Part shown: one piece after another, positions 1 to 10,279 of the stretch | Layout of the letters: the number at the start of each line of letters is the position of its first letter | How positions within the stretch are numbered: position 1 is the stretch's first letter | Source: Aggregatimonas sangjinii | GTDB taxonomy: Bacteria; Bacteroidota; Bacteroidia; Flavobacteriales; Flavobacteriaceae | NCBI RefSeq assembly: GCF_005943945.1 | Contig: NZ_CP040710.1 | Location: 3,021,501-3,085,500, forward strand | Length of the DNA stretch: 64,000 bases | Direction of reading: 5' to 3' | The notes under the pieces: generated by a model | Database searches by the model: none | Told to the model about the DNA's origin: nothing | The model's input: the letters and a program-made list of their open reading frames with translations, nothing else | Translations under genes and position numbers: made by a program

Positions 1-1095
1 TTCGGGTCGGTGCCGGCAGTCGCCTCCTCGTCATTGGTCAAACCATCGTTATCACAATCGTCGGTTCCCAGGGGCATACCGCCAACGGAGCTACAGGAAT
101 CCAAGGGATCCGTGCCATCTATATTCACTTCCTGGCCGTCATCAATGCCGTCGCCATCGCTATCGGCCACGTTCGGATCGGTGCCGGCGGTCGCTTCTTC
201 ATCGTTCGTTAAGCCATCGTTATCGCAATCGGCGGTGCCCAGCGGCGTACCACCAATCGAACTGCAGGAATCCAAGGGATCCGTGCCGTCTGTATTCACT
301 TCCTGGCCGTCATCAATGCCGTCACCATCACTATCGGCTAGGTTCGGGTCGGTGCCCAAAGTGGCTTCCTCGGCGTTGGTTAGTCCATCATTATCGCAAT
401 CGGCAGTTCCCAGCGGCGTTCCGCCAACGGAACTACATGAATCCAACGGATCCGTGCCGTCGGTGTTGACTTCCTGGCCGTCATCGATGCCATCACCGTC
501 GGTATCGGCCACGTTCGGGTCGGTACCTATGGTCTCCTCTTCGTCGTTCGTCAAACCATCGTTATCGCAATCGGCGGTGCCCAGTGGCATACCGCCAACC
601 GAGCTACAGGAGTCCAACGGATCCGTACCATCGTTGTTCACTTCCTGGCCGTCATCGATGCCATCGCCATCACTATCCGCTACTTCAGGGTCGGTCCCGG
701 CCGCGGCCTCATCGTCATTGGTCAAACCATCGTTATCACAATCGTCGGTTCCCAGCGGCATACCGCCAACGGAGCTACAGGAATCCAACGGATCGGTGCC
801 ATCCATCGTTGCTTCTTGCCCATCATCCACGCCATCTCCGTCGGTATCGGCATCATTCGGATCGGTACCCAAAGAAGTTTCCTCGTCGTTGGTCAGGCCA
901 TCGTTGTCACAGTCAGCTGTGCCAAGCGGCGTACCGCCAACGGAGCTACAGGAATCTAAGGGGTCGGTACCATCGGTATTTACTTCCTGACCGTCCGGGA
1001 CGCCGTCGCCGTCGGTATCGGCTATACTTGGATCAGTTCCCGCGGTAACTTCCTCGTCATCCGTTAGGCCGTCCGTATCGCAATCATTGGTGCCT
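1..1095 (-). repeat. Tandem 171-bp coding repeats (TSP3 array 1)
   Basis: The landmark string ctacaggaat or a close variant recurs at 91, 262, 433, 604, 775 and 946, exactly 171 bp (57 codons) apart, and the array continues beyond the left edge. Each unit encodes two acidic DxDxDG-type calcium-binding motifs plus a conserved Cys pair. Units are similar at nucleotide level as well as protein level, which suggests recent duplication or recombination. Confidence 0.9.
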
Positions 1096-4000
1096 TGTGC
1101 CCGCCAATTTGGATCGGTACTCGGTTCGCAAGGGTCGTTTTCCGTGCCTGGCTCATCTACATCACAAACATTATCCCCGTCGGTATCAGGGCAACTGGGC
1201 ACAGTAACAAAAATTGTGGCCGTGGCACATACCGTACCATTGCAGATCTGATAGATTATAGTCACGGTACTGTTGTCATCGGTCGCGTTGGGGGTGTATG
1301 TTATTTCTCCAGTAGCATTGTTGAAACTATAGGGACCGTTTGCACTACCTCCTCCAAAGTCGGAAAGAGTACTACCAACGGGGAAATCGTCGTTATTTAC
1401 AATATTGAATGTCTTGGCAATTCCCACATCAGCGCCAGTAGCATCGTCAACTGCCGTTGCTACCGTGGGATTGGGGTCGGTATTATTTGGGTTGCCGTCG
1501 CCGTCGCAGTCGTCGGTACCAAGAGGAGTACCTCCGTTAGAGCTACAGGAATCCAAGGGGTCCGTACCATCGGTATTCACTTCCTGACCGTCATCGATAC
1601 CATCACCATCGCTATCGGCCACATTCGGATCGGTGCCGGCGGTCGCCTCCTCGCCGTTGGTAAGGCCATCGTTATCGCAATCGTCCGTAACCAGTGGCGT
1701 ACCGCCAACGGAACTACAGGAATCCAAGGGGTCCGTACCATCGGTATTCACTTCCTGACCGTCATCGATACCATCCCCATCGCTATCGGCCACATTCGGG
1801 TCTGTACCTACCGTTGCCTCTTCGGCATTCGTAAGTCCATCGTTATCGCAATCCGAGCTCGTCAATGGTGTTCCTCCATTCGATTCACAATCATCCAAAG
1901 GATCGGTGCCATCGGTATTTACTTCCTGACCATCAGAAATACCGTCATCATCGGTATCGGCATTGTTAGGATCGGTACCCAATGCAATTTCCTCGTCGTT
2001 GGTCAATCCATCATTATCGCAGTCATCGGTGCCGAGTGGCATACCGCCAACGGAGCTACAGGAATCCAAAGGATCCGTGCCATCGGTATTCACTTCCTGA
2101 CCGTCATCGATGCCATCGCCATCGGTATCGGCTACTTCCGGATCGGTGCCGGCGGTCGCTTCTTCATCGTTCGTCAAGCCATCGTTATCGCAATCGTCGG
2201 TTCCCAGCGGAGTACCACCGATAGCGCTACAGGAATCTAAGGGGTCGGTACCATCTGTATTTACTTCCTGGCCGTCATCAATACCGTCACCATCGGTATC
2301 GGCAACGTTCGGGTCGGTACCTAAAGTAGCTTCCTCGTCATCGGTCAACCCATCGGTATCACAATCATTGGAACCTTGGGGCTGCCAATTCGTATCCGAC
2401 ATAGGCAAACATGGGTCATTGGGGTTCGGGTCATCTACATCGCAAATGTTGTCACCGTCCGTATCAACACAGGCGGGAATGGTTACGAATATCGTGGCCG
2501 TCGCGCAAAGGGCGCCATTACAAACTTCATAATCGATCGTGACCGTGCTATTGTCCTCGGAGGCCAGTGCCGTATAGGTCACTTCCCCGGTAGCTTGGTC
2601 TATGCTTAATGTTCCCGATGCATTTCCAGTACCTAAATCGGTAATCGTACTGCCCACTAAGAAATCATCATTGGTCAGTATGTTGAAGGTTTTTGCAACA
2701 CCTACGTCGGCGGAGGTATTGTCATTTGCGGCAGTTGGCACCATTCTATTGGGATCAGTGCTGTCCGGGTTACCATCATTATCGCTATCATCATCAAAGG
2801 AATCAGCCGTACCGTCACCGTCGGTATCGATACAGACGTAGCTGCTAGACGTTATGACAATGCCATTGATGCCACCCGTTCCATCGTCGTTTGAGTTTCC
2901 AATCTTAAAATTGGTCGCGGTTAAGCAATCAACGGTAAAATTGGATAACACCCAACCCGCAACCGACGCATCCATATACGGTAGGGCATCTATACGATTT
3001 CCTGATGTTGTAGTGACGAACAATTCGATTTTTCCGGAACTTCTCGCTTTTAATTCCGGATTTCCTTCCCCTGTCCACGGGGTCCAACTGCCACTATTAT
3101 TGGAATCGAAGATTCCGCCAGTACTAAATTCCGGTTGGTTCTGCCAATGGGTCTGATCAAAGTAGAGTACCGGAACATCATCTATCTGGAACTGAAGCCC
3201 ATCATCAAAATCGGTCGTCGTAATAAGAAAATCACAACCATTATAGATATCGTTCCCGTTTAATGTGGTCTGCAGCGTAAAATCGGTAATTACTTCCAAC
3301 CCGGTACCCGATCCACTTTGCCCATTGGCCGTGATTGCTATGGGATACCCACCCGTTACGGTAGCGGTAATATCGCCGGTAATATTCGTGGAAGAGGTAT
3401 TTGCGGCACACTCGGCCATATTGGTTATACCATCGCCGTCACAATCGGAAGTAGGCAAAGGATTCCCGCCTACGGAATCGCAGTCGTTGTTCGGATCAGT
3501 GCCATCGACATATACTTCCTGACCATCAAGAATACCATCACCATCGGAGTCGGGATTGTTGGGGTCGGTTCCGAAAGAGGCCTCATCCTCATCATTGATA
3601 CCATCGCCATCGGCGTCCGGTTTGGGCTGTATGACGATAACCTCCGAAGGGTCATCAGCCACCGCATTGGTATCGATCTGATCTTGGGAATTGGTGACTG
3701 TATTGGTGACAGTTGTTTCCGTCAAAATACCATCTGCCCTTGCGGTCAATGTCAAGCTATGTATTTCACCGCTATTGAGGGTACCTATGTTCCAATCGGG
3801 ACTGGTCCACGTTCCAAAACTTGGCATTGCGGACACCAAAGTTAGTCCGGTTGGCAGATTGTCGGTCAACACTAAGTTAGTATCCGGGTCGATTCCTAAA
3901 TTCTGTACGGTAATGGTAAAAATCACTTCATCCCCTTCTGTAATCGTATTAGTGTTCGCGGTCTTTTTTACCACAATCTCCGGATCGCAATTATATGCGG

Positions 4001-5639
4001 AAATAACGGACGAATCGTACATACAGGGACCTTTACTTACCCTAACAAAAAAATCGCCGGGTTCAACTGGCGTATAGGAATTTGTAGTTTCACCGGCAAT
4101 CAAGTTGCCATTTTGAAACCACTGGTAGGTGTCGAAATCACCACTTATTTCGATAACGTCGGCCCCGGGCAGGCATCCACCGCCGGTAATATCCAATTCC
4201 ACTATGGGTACGCTATCGAATCCTGAAAAATATCCGGCGATACCAGCGTTACTATTCACTCCCAAAAAACCTACGGCAATAGGCCCGGTAGACTGCACCG
4301 AAACATTCCCGGTCAGACTGGGCACATAAAAGGTTTTCCATTCGGTAGAGCCGTTCACAGACCTGCTTGTCAACGAGGCCCCATTAGTAGTTCCATTGCC
4401 GTCGGTTACGTTGATATTCGCATCCGGAGTAACCGCTGCCGCTATGATGGTAATACCACCATTGAAGTTGAGGCCGTCTACATTCCTGATGTTGGCAATG
4501 TTGCTCAAATTATCCGGGAGAAGGCAATTCACGGGAGCGATGAAGTTCAAGCCAATGGTCTGGATTCCAGAGGAACCTGCCAGACACTGATAGGCATAGG
4601 CGTCTTTGCTCGTAACGACATGCATATTGCCCCCCGCACTAAAATTGGAATAGTTGATACCGGGAATGACAAAATAATCGCCATCATTGATAGTGGCTAT
4701 CGGCGTGGAGGAACCATTTACGAAAATATCCGTTCCGTTTTGAGTACCTATGATTATGGGAAACTCGGTTTCATTGGTACCGTTACCGCGCACGAAAATA
4801 TACTCCCGACCAATCACATTTTGGGGCACCGGTTGGTCAATGGCCGCATCACGACTTTGAGAACCCGCCCGTACGCCAGTGTTCAAGCCCCCGTTGCTTA
4901 TTGCGATTTTCTTGTCTGATTGTATGGTTGCGCCCAACCAGCCGTCAACATTAGCAGCCGTTTCATTCTTTAAGGCTTCAAAAACAAAGGACTGACCCGC
5001 GTTTAAAGTAATTTGATAAGAGTCATCGGTAAGCCCATCCGGGTCATTTTGCAACCGAAATTCGCAGCCGGGATCATATCCAAAGATATCTACCGTCGTA
5101 TTATCCTCGGTAGCCATAATACCCAAAGTAGTCGTAAGGTTTGCGTTGTTCGCCCTATTCGGTATACCGCCCCATTTAAAAAGCGTTCCTAAGGCTTGTC
5201 TTCCTTTTGAGGTAAGCGACGTGGCCTGGGCATTGGATCTGCCCCTGTAGTTTACATAGAATTTTTGTCCTCCAGGTGCTAAAAATCGCAGCCCGCTTGT
5301 ATTGAGTACGATTCCCGTATTACCATTCCCCACCAGCGTAATCTCATTATTTCCATCAGACACGTTGTATTGTGCCGGGCTGTTATTCGAAACAGTTAAA
5401 GTGGCAATCGGTGTTGTTCCCGTTCCCCTGAAGACCTGAACATTAAAGGCAGCGGTTTCCGGCGTTGAAAGATAGAAGGCCTGTTGCCTGATGGCTTGGT
5501 TGTTCGATACCTGTTTTAAAGGCGGTAGGTAATGCAGGTCGCTCAATTGCGCTGTCACGAATTGCGAACAGAATATCCATATGACTATTGTGATAAATTG
5601 GAACTTGTTCCGTCTAATTGGGGAAACTTTACTTCTCAT
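1..5639 (-). CDS. Giant secreted surface protein with IgGFc-binding-like, DUF11 and TSP3 repeats (5' part only)
   Basis: The frame opens at an ATG (5637-5639) and stays open to the left edge, giving about 1879 codons without a stop; the 3' end is outside the window. Residues 1-31 look like a signal peptide (basic start, hydrophobic core, TAQ before a likely cut). Residues about 40-480 resemble the IgGFc-binding-type N-terminal domain found in Bacteroidota surface proteins. About 560-650 is a DUF11-like beta domain (VVKKTANTNTITEGDEVIF). The rest alternates calcium-binding TSP3 repeats (DTDGDGIDDGQE, DNDGLTNDEEA) with two copies of an Ig/cadherin-like module ending in a CATATIFVT strand (about 1100-1500 and 2400-2790). 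Proteins of this type are usually exported by the type IX system through a C-terminal sorting domain; that part is not visible here, so type IX export is inferred. The role is probably adhesion or gliding-associated surface display. Confidence 0.85.
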   Translation of the reverse strand, partial: MRSKVSPIRRNKFQFITIVIWIFCSQFVTAQLSDLHYLPPLKQVSNNQAIRQQAFYLSTPETAAFNVQVFRGTGTTPIATLTVSNNSPAQYNVSDGNNEITLVGNGNTGIVLNTSGLRFLAPGGQKFYVNYRGRSNAQATSLTSKGRQALGTLFKWGGIPNRANNANLTTTLGIMATEDNTTVDIFGYDPGCEFRLQNDPDGLTDDSYQITLNAGQSFVFEALKNETAANVDGWLGATIQSDKKIAISNGGLNTGVRAGSQSRDAAIDQPVPQNVIGREYIFVRGNGTNETEFPIIIGTQNGTDIFVNGSSTPIATINDGDYFVIPGINYSNFSAGGNMHVVTSKDAYAYQCLAGSSGIQTIGLNFIAPVNCLLPDNLSNIANIRNVDGLNFNGGITIIAAAVTPDANINVTDGNGTTNGASLTSRSVNGSTEWKTFYVPSLTGNVSVQSTGPIAVGFLGVNSNAGIAGYFSGFDSVPIVELDITGGGCLPGADVIEISGDFDTYQWFQNGNLIAGETTNSYTPVEPGDFFVRVSKGPCMYDSSVISAYNCDPEIVVKKTANTNTITEGDEVIFTITVQNLGIDPDTNLVLTDNLPTGLTLVSAMPSFGTWTSPDWNIGTLNSGEIHSLTLTARADGILTETTVTNTVTNSQDQIDTNAVADDPSEVIVIQPKPDADGDGINDEDEASFGTDPNNPDSDGDGILDGQEVYVDGTDPNNDCDSVGGNPLPTSDCDGDGITNMAECAANTSSTNITGDITATVTGGYPIAITANGQSGSGTGLEVITDFTLQTTLNGNDIYNGCDFLITTTDFDDGLQFQIDDVPVLYFDQTHWQNQPEFSTGGIFDSNNSGSWTPWTGEGNPELKARSSGKIELFVTTTSGNRIDALPYMDASVAGWVLSNFTVDCLTATNFKIGNSNDDGTGGINGIVITSSSYVCIDTDGDGTADSFDDDSDNDGNPDSTDPNRMVPTAANDNTSADVGVAKTFNILTNDDFLVGSTITDLGTGNASGTLSIDQATGEVTYTALASEDNSTVTIDYEVCNGALCATATIFVTIPACVDTDGDNICDVDDPNPNDPCLPMSDTNWQPQGSNDCDTDGLTDDEEATLGTDPNVADTDGDGIDDGQEVNTDGTDPLDSCSAIGGTPLGTDDCDNDGLTNDEEATAGTDPEVADTDGDGIDDGQEVNTDGTDPLDSCSSVGGMPLGTDDCDNDGLTNDEEIALGTDPNNADTDDDGISDGQEVNTDGTDPLDDCESNGGTPLTSSDCDNDGLTNAEEATVGTDPNVADSDGDGIDDGQEVNTDGTDPLDSCSSVGGTPLVTDDCDNDGLTNGEEATAGTDPNVADSDGDGIDDGQEVNTDGTDPLDSCSSNGGTPLGTDDCDGDGNPNNTDPNPTVATAVDDATGADVGIAKTFNIVNNDDFPVGSTLSDFGGGSANGPYSFNNATGEITYTPNATDDNSTVTIIYQICNGTVCATATIFVTVPSCPDTDGDNVCDVDEPGTENDPCEPSTDPNWRAQGTNDCDTDGLTDDEEVTAGTDPSIADTDGDGVPDGQEVNTDGTDPLDSCSSVGGTPLGTADCDNDGLTNDEETSLGTDPNDADTDGDGVDDGQEATMDGTDPLDSCSSVGGMPLGTDDCDNDGLTNDDEAAAGTDPEVADSDGDGIDDGQEVNNDGTDPLDSCSSVGGMPLGTADCDNDGLTNDEEETIGTDPNVADTDGDGIDDGQEVNTDGTDPLDSCSSVGGTPLGTADCDNDGLTNAEEATLGTDPNLADSDGDGIDDGQEVNTDGTDPLDSCSSIGGTPLGTADCDNDGLTNDEEATAGTDPNVADSDGDGIDDGQEVNIDGTDPLDSCSSVGGMPLGTDDCDNDGLTNDEEATAGTDP
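1489..2365 (-). repeat. Tandem 171-bp coding repeats (TSP3 array 2)
   Basis: The same landmark recurs at 1543, 1714, 1885 (divergent), 2056 and 2227, again exactly 171 bp apart. The array is separated from array 1 by one Ig/cadherin-like module. One more degenerate TSP3 unit lies near 3430-3640. The arrays belong to the giant surface-protein gene. Confidence 0.88.
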
Positions 5640-5884
5640 GTGTTCTCGATTGTTATCCTAAAAGCTGGTTTTCCACTAAATTACCGGAACAAGACCTTTA
5701 ATTGAAGAATATGTTGTGGATCAAAGGGGATATGTATGTGAAAGCCTGTAAAGGTGTGGTGTATCGGAAATCGACCGTAACGACTGGTCTAATCGATGAA
5801 AAACACTCAAAAATTTAGGAAAAACAGCACCTTTTAAGCCAATATTACAGCTTCAATCGCCATTTTCTTCGGGTTGAAATAGCC

Positions 5885-6979
5885 CTATTTTTGATTTGCA
5901 TCGTCAACTGTAGTGATACGAAATTCTACCCGTCTATTGAGTTCCCTACCCGACTTGGAACTGTTATCGGCAATGGGTTTGGTTCCCCCATGCCCTGCCC
6001 AGGAGACCCGCTCTTTGGGAATGCCTTTTTTAACCAGATAATCGGCAACAGCCTTGGCGCGATTTGCGGATAATCTTTTGTTATAGGTTTCGGTGCCTAT
6101 GGTATCGGTATGCCCGTTAATAGACACCAGAAGTTGTGAATTGGTTTTCAAATACTCATAAAGTCTATCGATTTCGGCAATGGAAGTTGTTACCAAATCG
6201 GATTTATCGAATGAAAAAAGCAGGTTTTTGAAGGTATGTACTTCATTAATCTCGTAGGACTCGTTGGAAGAATCCATAGACTTTAGAACCACCTCGTCCA
6301 AATAGTAGTAGGCGCCCTGTTTGGCCGTTCTTTTGGTACGAAAAAGCCGGGTTCGTCTATTGTTTTTGAAATTACCGAGTATCAAATACTTTTCAGTACC
6401 CTTGGCCACAAATTGGGTGTGTACCAGGAGCCAATCTTTCGTATCGGAATAGAAATTGCTGTAACCGATTTCCATATAATGATATTCATGATCTGCCAGG
6501 GAATACCATAATTTTTTCGAGAATTCCTTGCGTGTCTCCAGTACTATTTTTTTATTGGTGAACAACAATCCGAATTCCTTGACGGCAAAATCCGAACGCT
6601 CCGCCAGACTGATATAAAAGGAGACCTGGTATTTTTTACCCGCAATAAGGGTTTCCGTTAACTCGGCCTGCAGGTATTCGCGGTAATCGTCAGGGGCATA
6701 TAAATACAAGCCAGCATAGCCTTCGCCAAATTCTGCGGGTTGCTTACCATTGAAGTTCTCAGGGGTGCCCATGGCCACACTGCAACCGTTAAAATAATCC
6801 GTAGAGCCCAATGTGGGGGTTGACCAATGGTGCACATCACTGGCCAGATTTCCTAAACCTTCCGGGCATTTATTAAAATCCTCAAAGCTTGGGTTTTTCA
6901 CAAGATTCTGTGACCATACTGAGAAAAAACAGCATAGTGAACAACATGGGATGCAATATTTGTAGAAAATCGGTAGCAC
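5885..6979 (-). CDS. OmpA-family envelope protein with N-terminal jelly-roll-like domain
   Basis: This is a 364-residue protein. The N-terminus is hydrophobic and Cys-rich (residues 1-24) and reads as a signal peptide ending VWSQ. The start codon is GTG; no better ATG is seen. Residues about 25-200 (NLVKNPSFEDFNKCPEG onward) form a beta-rich domain of the galactose-binding/carbohydrate-binding type that often begins NPSFE. Residues about 253-355 are an OmpA C-terminal domain with the peptidoglycan-binding signature: NGHTDTIG, LSANRAKAV, then NRRVEF. It is predicted to sit in the outer membrane or periplasm bound to peptidoglycan. It lies between the giant surface protein and a closely similar paralog (7073-8194), so it may anchor or assist that protein; this link is inferred from position only. 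Confidence 0.85.
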   Translation of the reverse strand: MLPIFYKYCIPCCSLCCFFSVWSQNLVKNPSFEDFNKCPEGLGNLASDVHHWSTPTLGSTDYFNGCSVAMGTPENFNGKQPAEFGEGYAGLYLYAPDDYREYLQAELTETLIAGKKYQVSFYISLAERSDFAVKEFGLLFTNKKIVLETRKEFSKKLWYSLADHEYHYMEIGYSNFYSDTKDWLLVHTQFVAKGTEKYLILGNFKNNRRTRLFRTKRTAKQGAYYYLDEVVLKSMDSSNESYEINEVHTFKNLLFSFDKSDLVTTSIAEIDRLYEYLKTNSQLLVSINGHTDTIGTETYNKRLSANRAKAVADYLVKKGIPKERVSWAGHGGTKPIADNSSKSGRELNRRVEFRITTVDDANQK

Positions 6980-7072
6980 AAACGAGTGTTCTTTACTACC
7001 GCTAAAATAAGGATTTAGGGCCGACGGACTAATGTTGACACGACCAACACCTGATTTGTCGGATTAACGGGG

Positions 7073-8194
7073 CTAATCCATATCGTCTTCATAGGTCGTT
7101 TGCGCGAGGCCGCTTAGTTCTCCGGAAATACCCCTTGTAACAATAAACTCGGCCCTTCTATTCTTCTGTTTTCCTGCCGTGGTTTGATTATCGGTAATGG
7201 GTTGTTCACCACCAAACCCGGCCCAACGAATCCTATCTTTCGGTAACCCAAGAGAAATGAGATACTGGGCAACGGCACGTGCCCGTTTCGACGAGAGATC
7301 TTTATTATATGCCTTTGAACCAACGTCATCGGTATGGGCTTGGATCGTGATAAAGAGTTTCTTGTCCTTTTTGAGTCCGGCATACACCAGTTCCAATTCT
7401 TTTTTCGAGGAATTGTTCAAGGCGTACACATCGTGCGCAAAAAGCACGTTTTCCAAAATATAGGTTTTGTTCAGTACGAATTCCTCGTAGGGATATTTCG
7501 CCTGATAGTCTTCAACGGTAACATTATCCAAATAATAATAGGCCGCGCCCTTTCCTCCTTCCAACGTTTTTATTTTCGACCGGGTGTTATCTTTAAAATT
7601 ACCGATGGAGAGGTATTTTTCTGATCCTTCGGCAGTAAAAACCTTTTTAACGAGCATCCAGCTGGTCTTATCATCAAAATAACCCCAATCACGTACTTCT
7701 ACGAAGTTATACTCATTATTCTTATTGTTGTCTTGATGCCGTGTCAAGGGCGTTTTGATATCTACCTTCATCTTCTTTTTAGTGAACAGTATACCAATGT
7801 CACGAATGGCCTGTTGAGACTTTTCAGCAAGACTGATGTAAAAACTTATCTCGTATTTTTTACCTCTTACCAGGGGCTTCGATAATTCGCCTTGTATGTA
7901 TTCCCTATAATCATTGGGTGCACTGAGGTAAAGGCCGGCATATCCGCCACCGTACTCGGTAGCCTGCGACCCGTTGAAGTTCGTCGGGACGCCCAAGTTC
8001 GGACTGCATTTATTGAAATAATCGGTAGTACCTCCTGTTGGTCTTGACCAATAGGGTACATCCCGTTCTACATTATCCAATTCTTTCGGGCAACTATTAA
8101 AGTCCTCAAAACTTGGATTTCGCACCAGGTTTTGACCACAAACGGTAAACGGTATTGCCCATAATAGTAGGTAAAAAAGCGATTTTTTGACCAT
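7073..8194 (-). CDS. OmpA-family envelope protein, paralog of the downstream gene
   Basis: This 373-residue protein has a clear signal peptide (MVKKSLFYLLLWAIPFTVCGQ). The layout matches the gene at 5885-6979: an NPSFEDFNSCPKEL domain at about residues 24-200, then a C-terminal OmpA domain (about 255-355) with QAHTDDVGS, LSSKRARAV and KNRRAEF. The two proteins align along their whole length, so they arose by tandem duplication. The final 20 residues (GLAQTTYEDDMD) are unique. The OmpA domain binds the peptide stem of peptidoglycan in characterised family members; the ligand of the N-terminal domain is unknown. The 255-bp gap upstream probably carries the promoter. Confidence 0.85.
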   Translation of the reverse strand: MVKKSLFYLLLWAIPFTVCGQNLVRNPSFEDFNSCPKELDNVERDVPYWSRPTGGTTDYFNKCSPNLGVPTNFNGSQATEYGGGYAGLYLSAPNDYREYIQGELSKPLVRGKKYEISFYISLAEKSQQAIRDIGILFTKKKMKVDIKTPLTRHQDNNKNNEYNFVEVRDWGYFDDKTSWMLVKKVFTAEGSEKYLSIGNFKDNTRSKIKTLEGGKGAAYYYLDNVTVEDYQAKYPYEEFVLNKTYILENVLFAHDVYALNNSSKKELELVYAGLKKDKKLFITIQAHTDDVGSKAYNKDLSSKRARAVAQYLISLGLPKDRIRWAGFGGEQPITDNQTTAGKQKNRRAEFIVTRGISGELSGLAQTTYEDDMD

Positions 8195-8449
8195 GCCCCT
8201 GTTTTTTGGTTGGTGTTCTCGCCAAAAATTTGGTATAGGTCTAACGCCCGTTCGTCGATCTTATTGTATTATTATCGACGCTACGGGGTGATTTTCAGCT
8301 TATTACTGGAACATGAAGCGGTTTGATTCAAACTGTGTAAGAATTATACTTCAATATTAAGAATTACCGCTGAGGAGTGACAAAGCCAGCTACTTTGAAA
8401 ATCGGTTTAAATAATAGATCGCTGGGTGCTTACCGCAATCCTCGCATTT

Positions 8450-10201
8450 CTAGAAATCGAACTTGTACGTAGCTCCTCCCAAAATTTGCAGGCCTTGCAC
8501 CGGAGTGTTGGCCCACTGCTGGTAATTGTTGTTCGCTATATTGGCCGCTTCGATAAAAATGGACAGCTGGTCGTTTAAACGATGCCCGATGTGGGCATTG
8601 GCATCAAAATAGGAATCGAGATTCACAATAGTTGCCGGAAAGGTCTGAGGGTCACCACTGGCATTGGCGATGGTCGCCACGTCTTGGCGCTCCCCAACGA
8701 AGAATAAGTTGGCGCCCATATACCACTTTTCCCCAATCTGATAATCCATAAAAACGGAAGCTTTCAATTCAGGGAGGTTCCAAGCGGGATTATCGGTTTC
8801 CGTGTTGTAATTGTAATATTCGCCATTGATGCCCAATGTGAAATTTCGATTTACATCTACGTTCAACTCGCCAAAAACTCCAAGGGTTTTTATATCGTCG
8901 TAAAATACTTCGAAAGAATTGCCGTAATTGTATCCCTTTTCATCGTCCCGAGATGCATTCTGGGGATTCAGTTTAAAGAGCGGTCTTCTGTTCTCGGCCG
9001 TATACGACCCCTTGATGTTATAACTTAAATTAGGCAATAGCTGACCGCGTAATCCCAAGTAAGCATCATATTGTGTGTCGGTGGGCGAAATGGTCAAGGT
9101 CGGTGATACATATGGATTTTCTTCGACGAAACCATAATAGGAGTTTTGTTTCAAATCGCCCTCGATACCCGCATAGGCAATCGCAAATTCGTCCATGACC
9201 CTATAGGAAGCCGTTACCGCAGGGTAAATATAAAAGTTGTTCTCGCTTCGTTCCCCATCCAACCCGTACACCAGATTTACCCCTAAGTTCAAGGCAAGAT
9301 CGTCACGCAACATGGTCAAACTCGGATTGATGCCAACCTGCAATTGACTGTAGTCGATTCCCATATCATTAGTTGGAGCTGCCAAGGGCGCGTTTTCAAA
9401 TTTCCCATTTACGTAATCTACTTTCAAATCGATATCCAAGCTCTCCTCCCCCAACTCGAAATTGAATCCAGGTTCGAAAATCACTCGATTTTCACCTGAT
9501 TTTACGACATCCCAGAATCTACGGTACTGCAATTTGGCATTTTTAAAGTAGGAGTCGGCCACGTTGATGTGTCCGCCCGCTTCGGCCATAAAATAGTTCT
9601 GACGTTCATCGATTCCGTCGATTGTACTCTCGTCAAAAACATCCATAGGAAGTCCGTACCAGTTGTACAGTTGGTGTTGTGCACCGATATCGAAACCCCA
9701 ATCGACATCCCGATCCCGATTTTTGTAATTCCCGTCCAAACGCGTGCGTGAAAAAATATTATCGAGCTGGGTATCCTCAATATCGCCCCTGGAGGAATTG
9801 TGTTCCAGACCTACGGTATAGCCCGACTCCCTATCCAATGTTCTGCTCGTATAGAATTTGGCGAGAATATTGGCCGGATTGCCCCCGCCCGCCGAGGCGT
9901 ACGAATTGTACAGTTCCGGTGGTGGTATTTTTTTTACGGCTGATGCCTTGCCCTTGGCCGGAGTAAAGGTCGATGCCACGGGTACCGAAAAAATGTTGTA
10001 GGTTATCTCCTTTTTCTGAAGTACGATAGAGTCGTTCAGATTCGGGAACGATTTGATCTTAAACGCATCGGAAATCGTTGGCGAATAGGCCTTGGTTACC
10101 GTAACGGTCTCCGTACCCAAGTCATTTTCGTCTTCTTGACCGAAGGCGAAGCTCGTTATTCCGAACAGGGCTAGAAATAAAAAATTGATCTGTCTTTGCA
10201 T
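8450..10201 (-). CDS. TonB-dependent-receptor-like outer-membrane barrel protein
   Basis: This is a 583-residue beta-barrel protein. I chose the ATG at 10199-10201 because it gives a canonical signal peptide (MQRQINFLFLALFGITSFAFGQ); a longer frame to 10258 is possible but adds a polar leader. After the signal comes a short acidic segment with the string TVTVTKAYSPTISDAFK, similar to the start of a TonB plug but without a full plug domain. The remainder alternates aromatic and polar residues in beta strands, with a terminal aromatic strand (GGATYKFDF) typical of barrel insertion signals. It lies just downstream of the TPR gene and probably shares its transcript. The pairing suggests a joint envelope role, which the sequence does not define. 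Confidence 0.82.
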   Translation of the reverse strand: MQRQINFLFLALFGITSFAFGQEDENDLGTETVTVTKAYSPTISDAFKIKSFPNLNDSIVLQKKEITYNIFSVPVASTFTPAKGKASAVKKIPPPELYNSYASAGGGNPANILAKFYTSRTLDRESGYTVGLEHNSSRGDIEDTQLDNIFSRTRLDGNYKNRDRDVDWGFDIGAQHQLYNWYGLPMDVFDESTIDGIDERQNYFMAEAGGHINVADSYFKNAKLQYRRFWDVVKSGENRVIFEPGFNFELGEESLDIDLKVDYVNGKFENAPLAAPTNDMGIDYSQLQVGINPSLTMLRDDLALNLGVNLVYGLDGERSENNFYIYPAVTASYRVMDEFAIAYAGIEGDLKQNSYYGFVEENPYVSPTLTISPTDTQYDAYLGLRGQLLPNLSYNIKGSYTAENRRPLFKLNPQNASRDDEKGYNYGNSFEVFYDDIKTLGVFGELNVDVNRNFTLGINGEYYNYNTETDNPAWNLPELKASVFMDYQIGEKWYMGANLFFVGERQDVATIANASGDPQTFPATIVNLDSYFDANAHIGHRLNDQLSIFIEAANIANNNYQQWANTPVQGLQILGGATYKFDF

Positions 10202-10279
10202 AAGGTGTTCTTTTGTCCTAGTGAACCCATATAAACATTTCTTTACCTGAACGTTCAACGCGGTTCAATTGCTTGTGCT

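Noticed and set aside
1-2365. Regularly spaced repeats as a possible CRISPR array
   Set aside because: The period is 171 bp, the whole unit is conserved with no unique spacers, and it is an open reading frame encoding calcium-binding repeats.
10-4919. Several plus-strand frames in the first 5 kb, some of hundreds of codons
   Set aside because: They are shadows of the minus-strand TSP3 repeat gene; their products are low-complexity Ser/Pro/Val or Ile/Gly/Arg repeats that mirror the repeat period.
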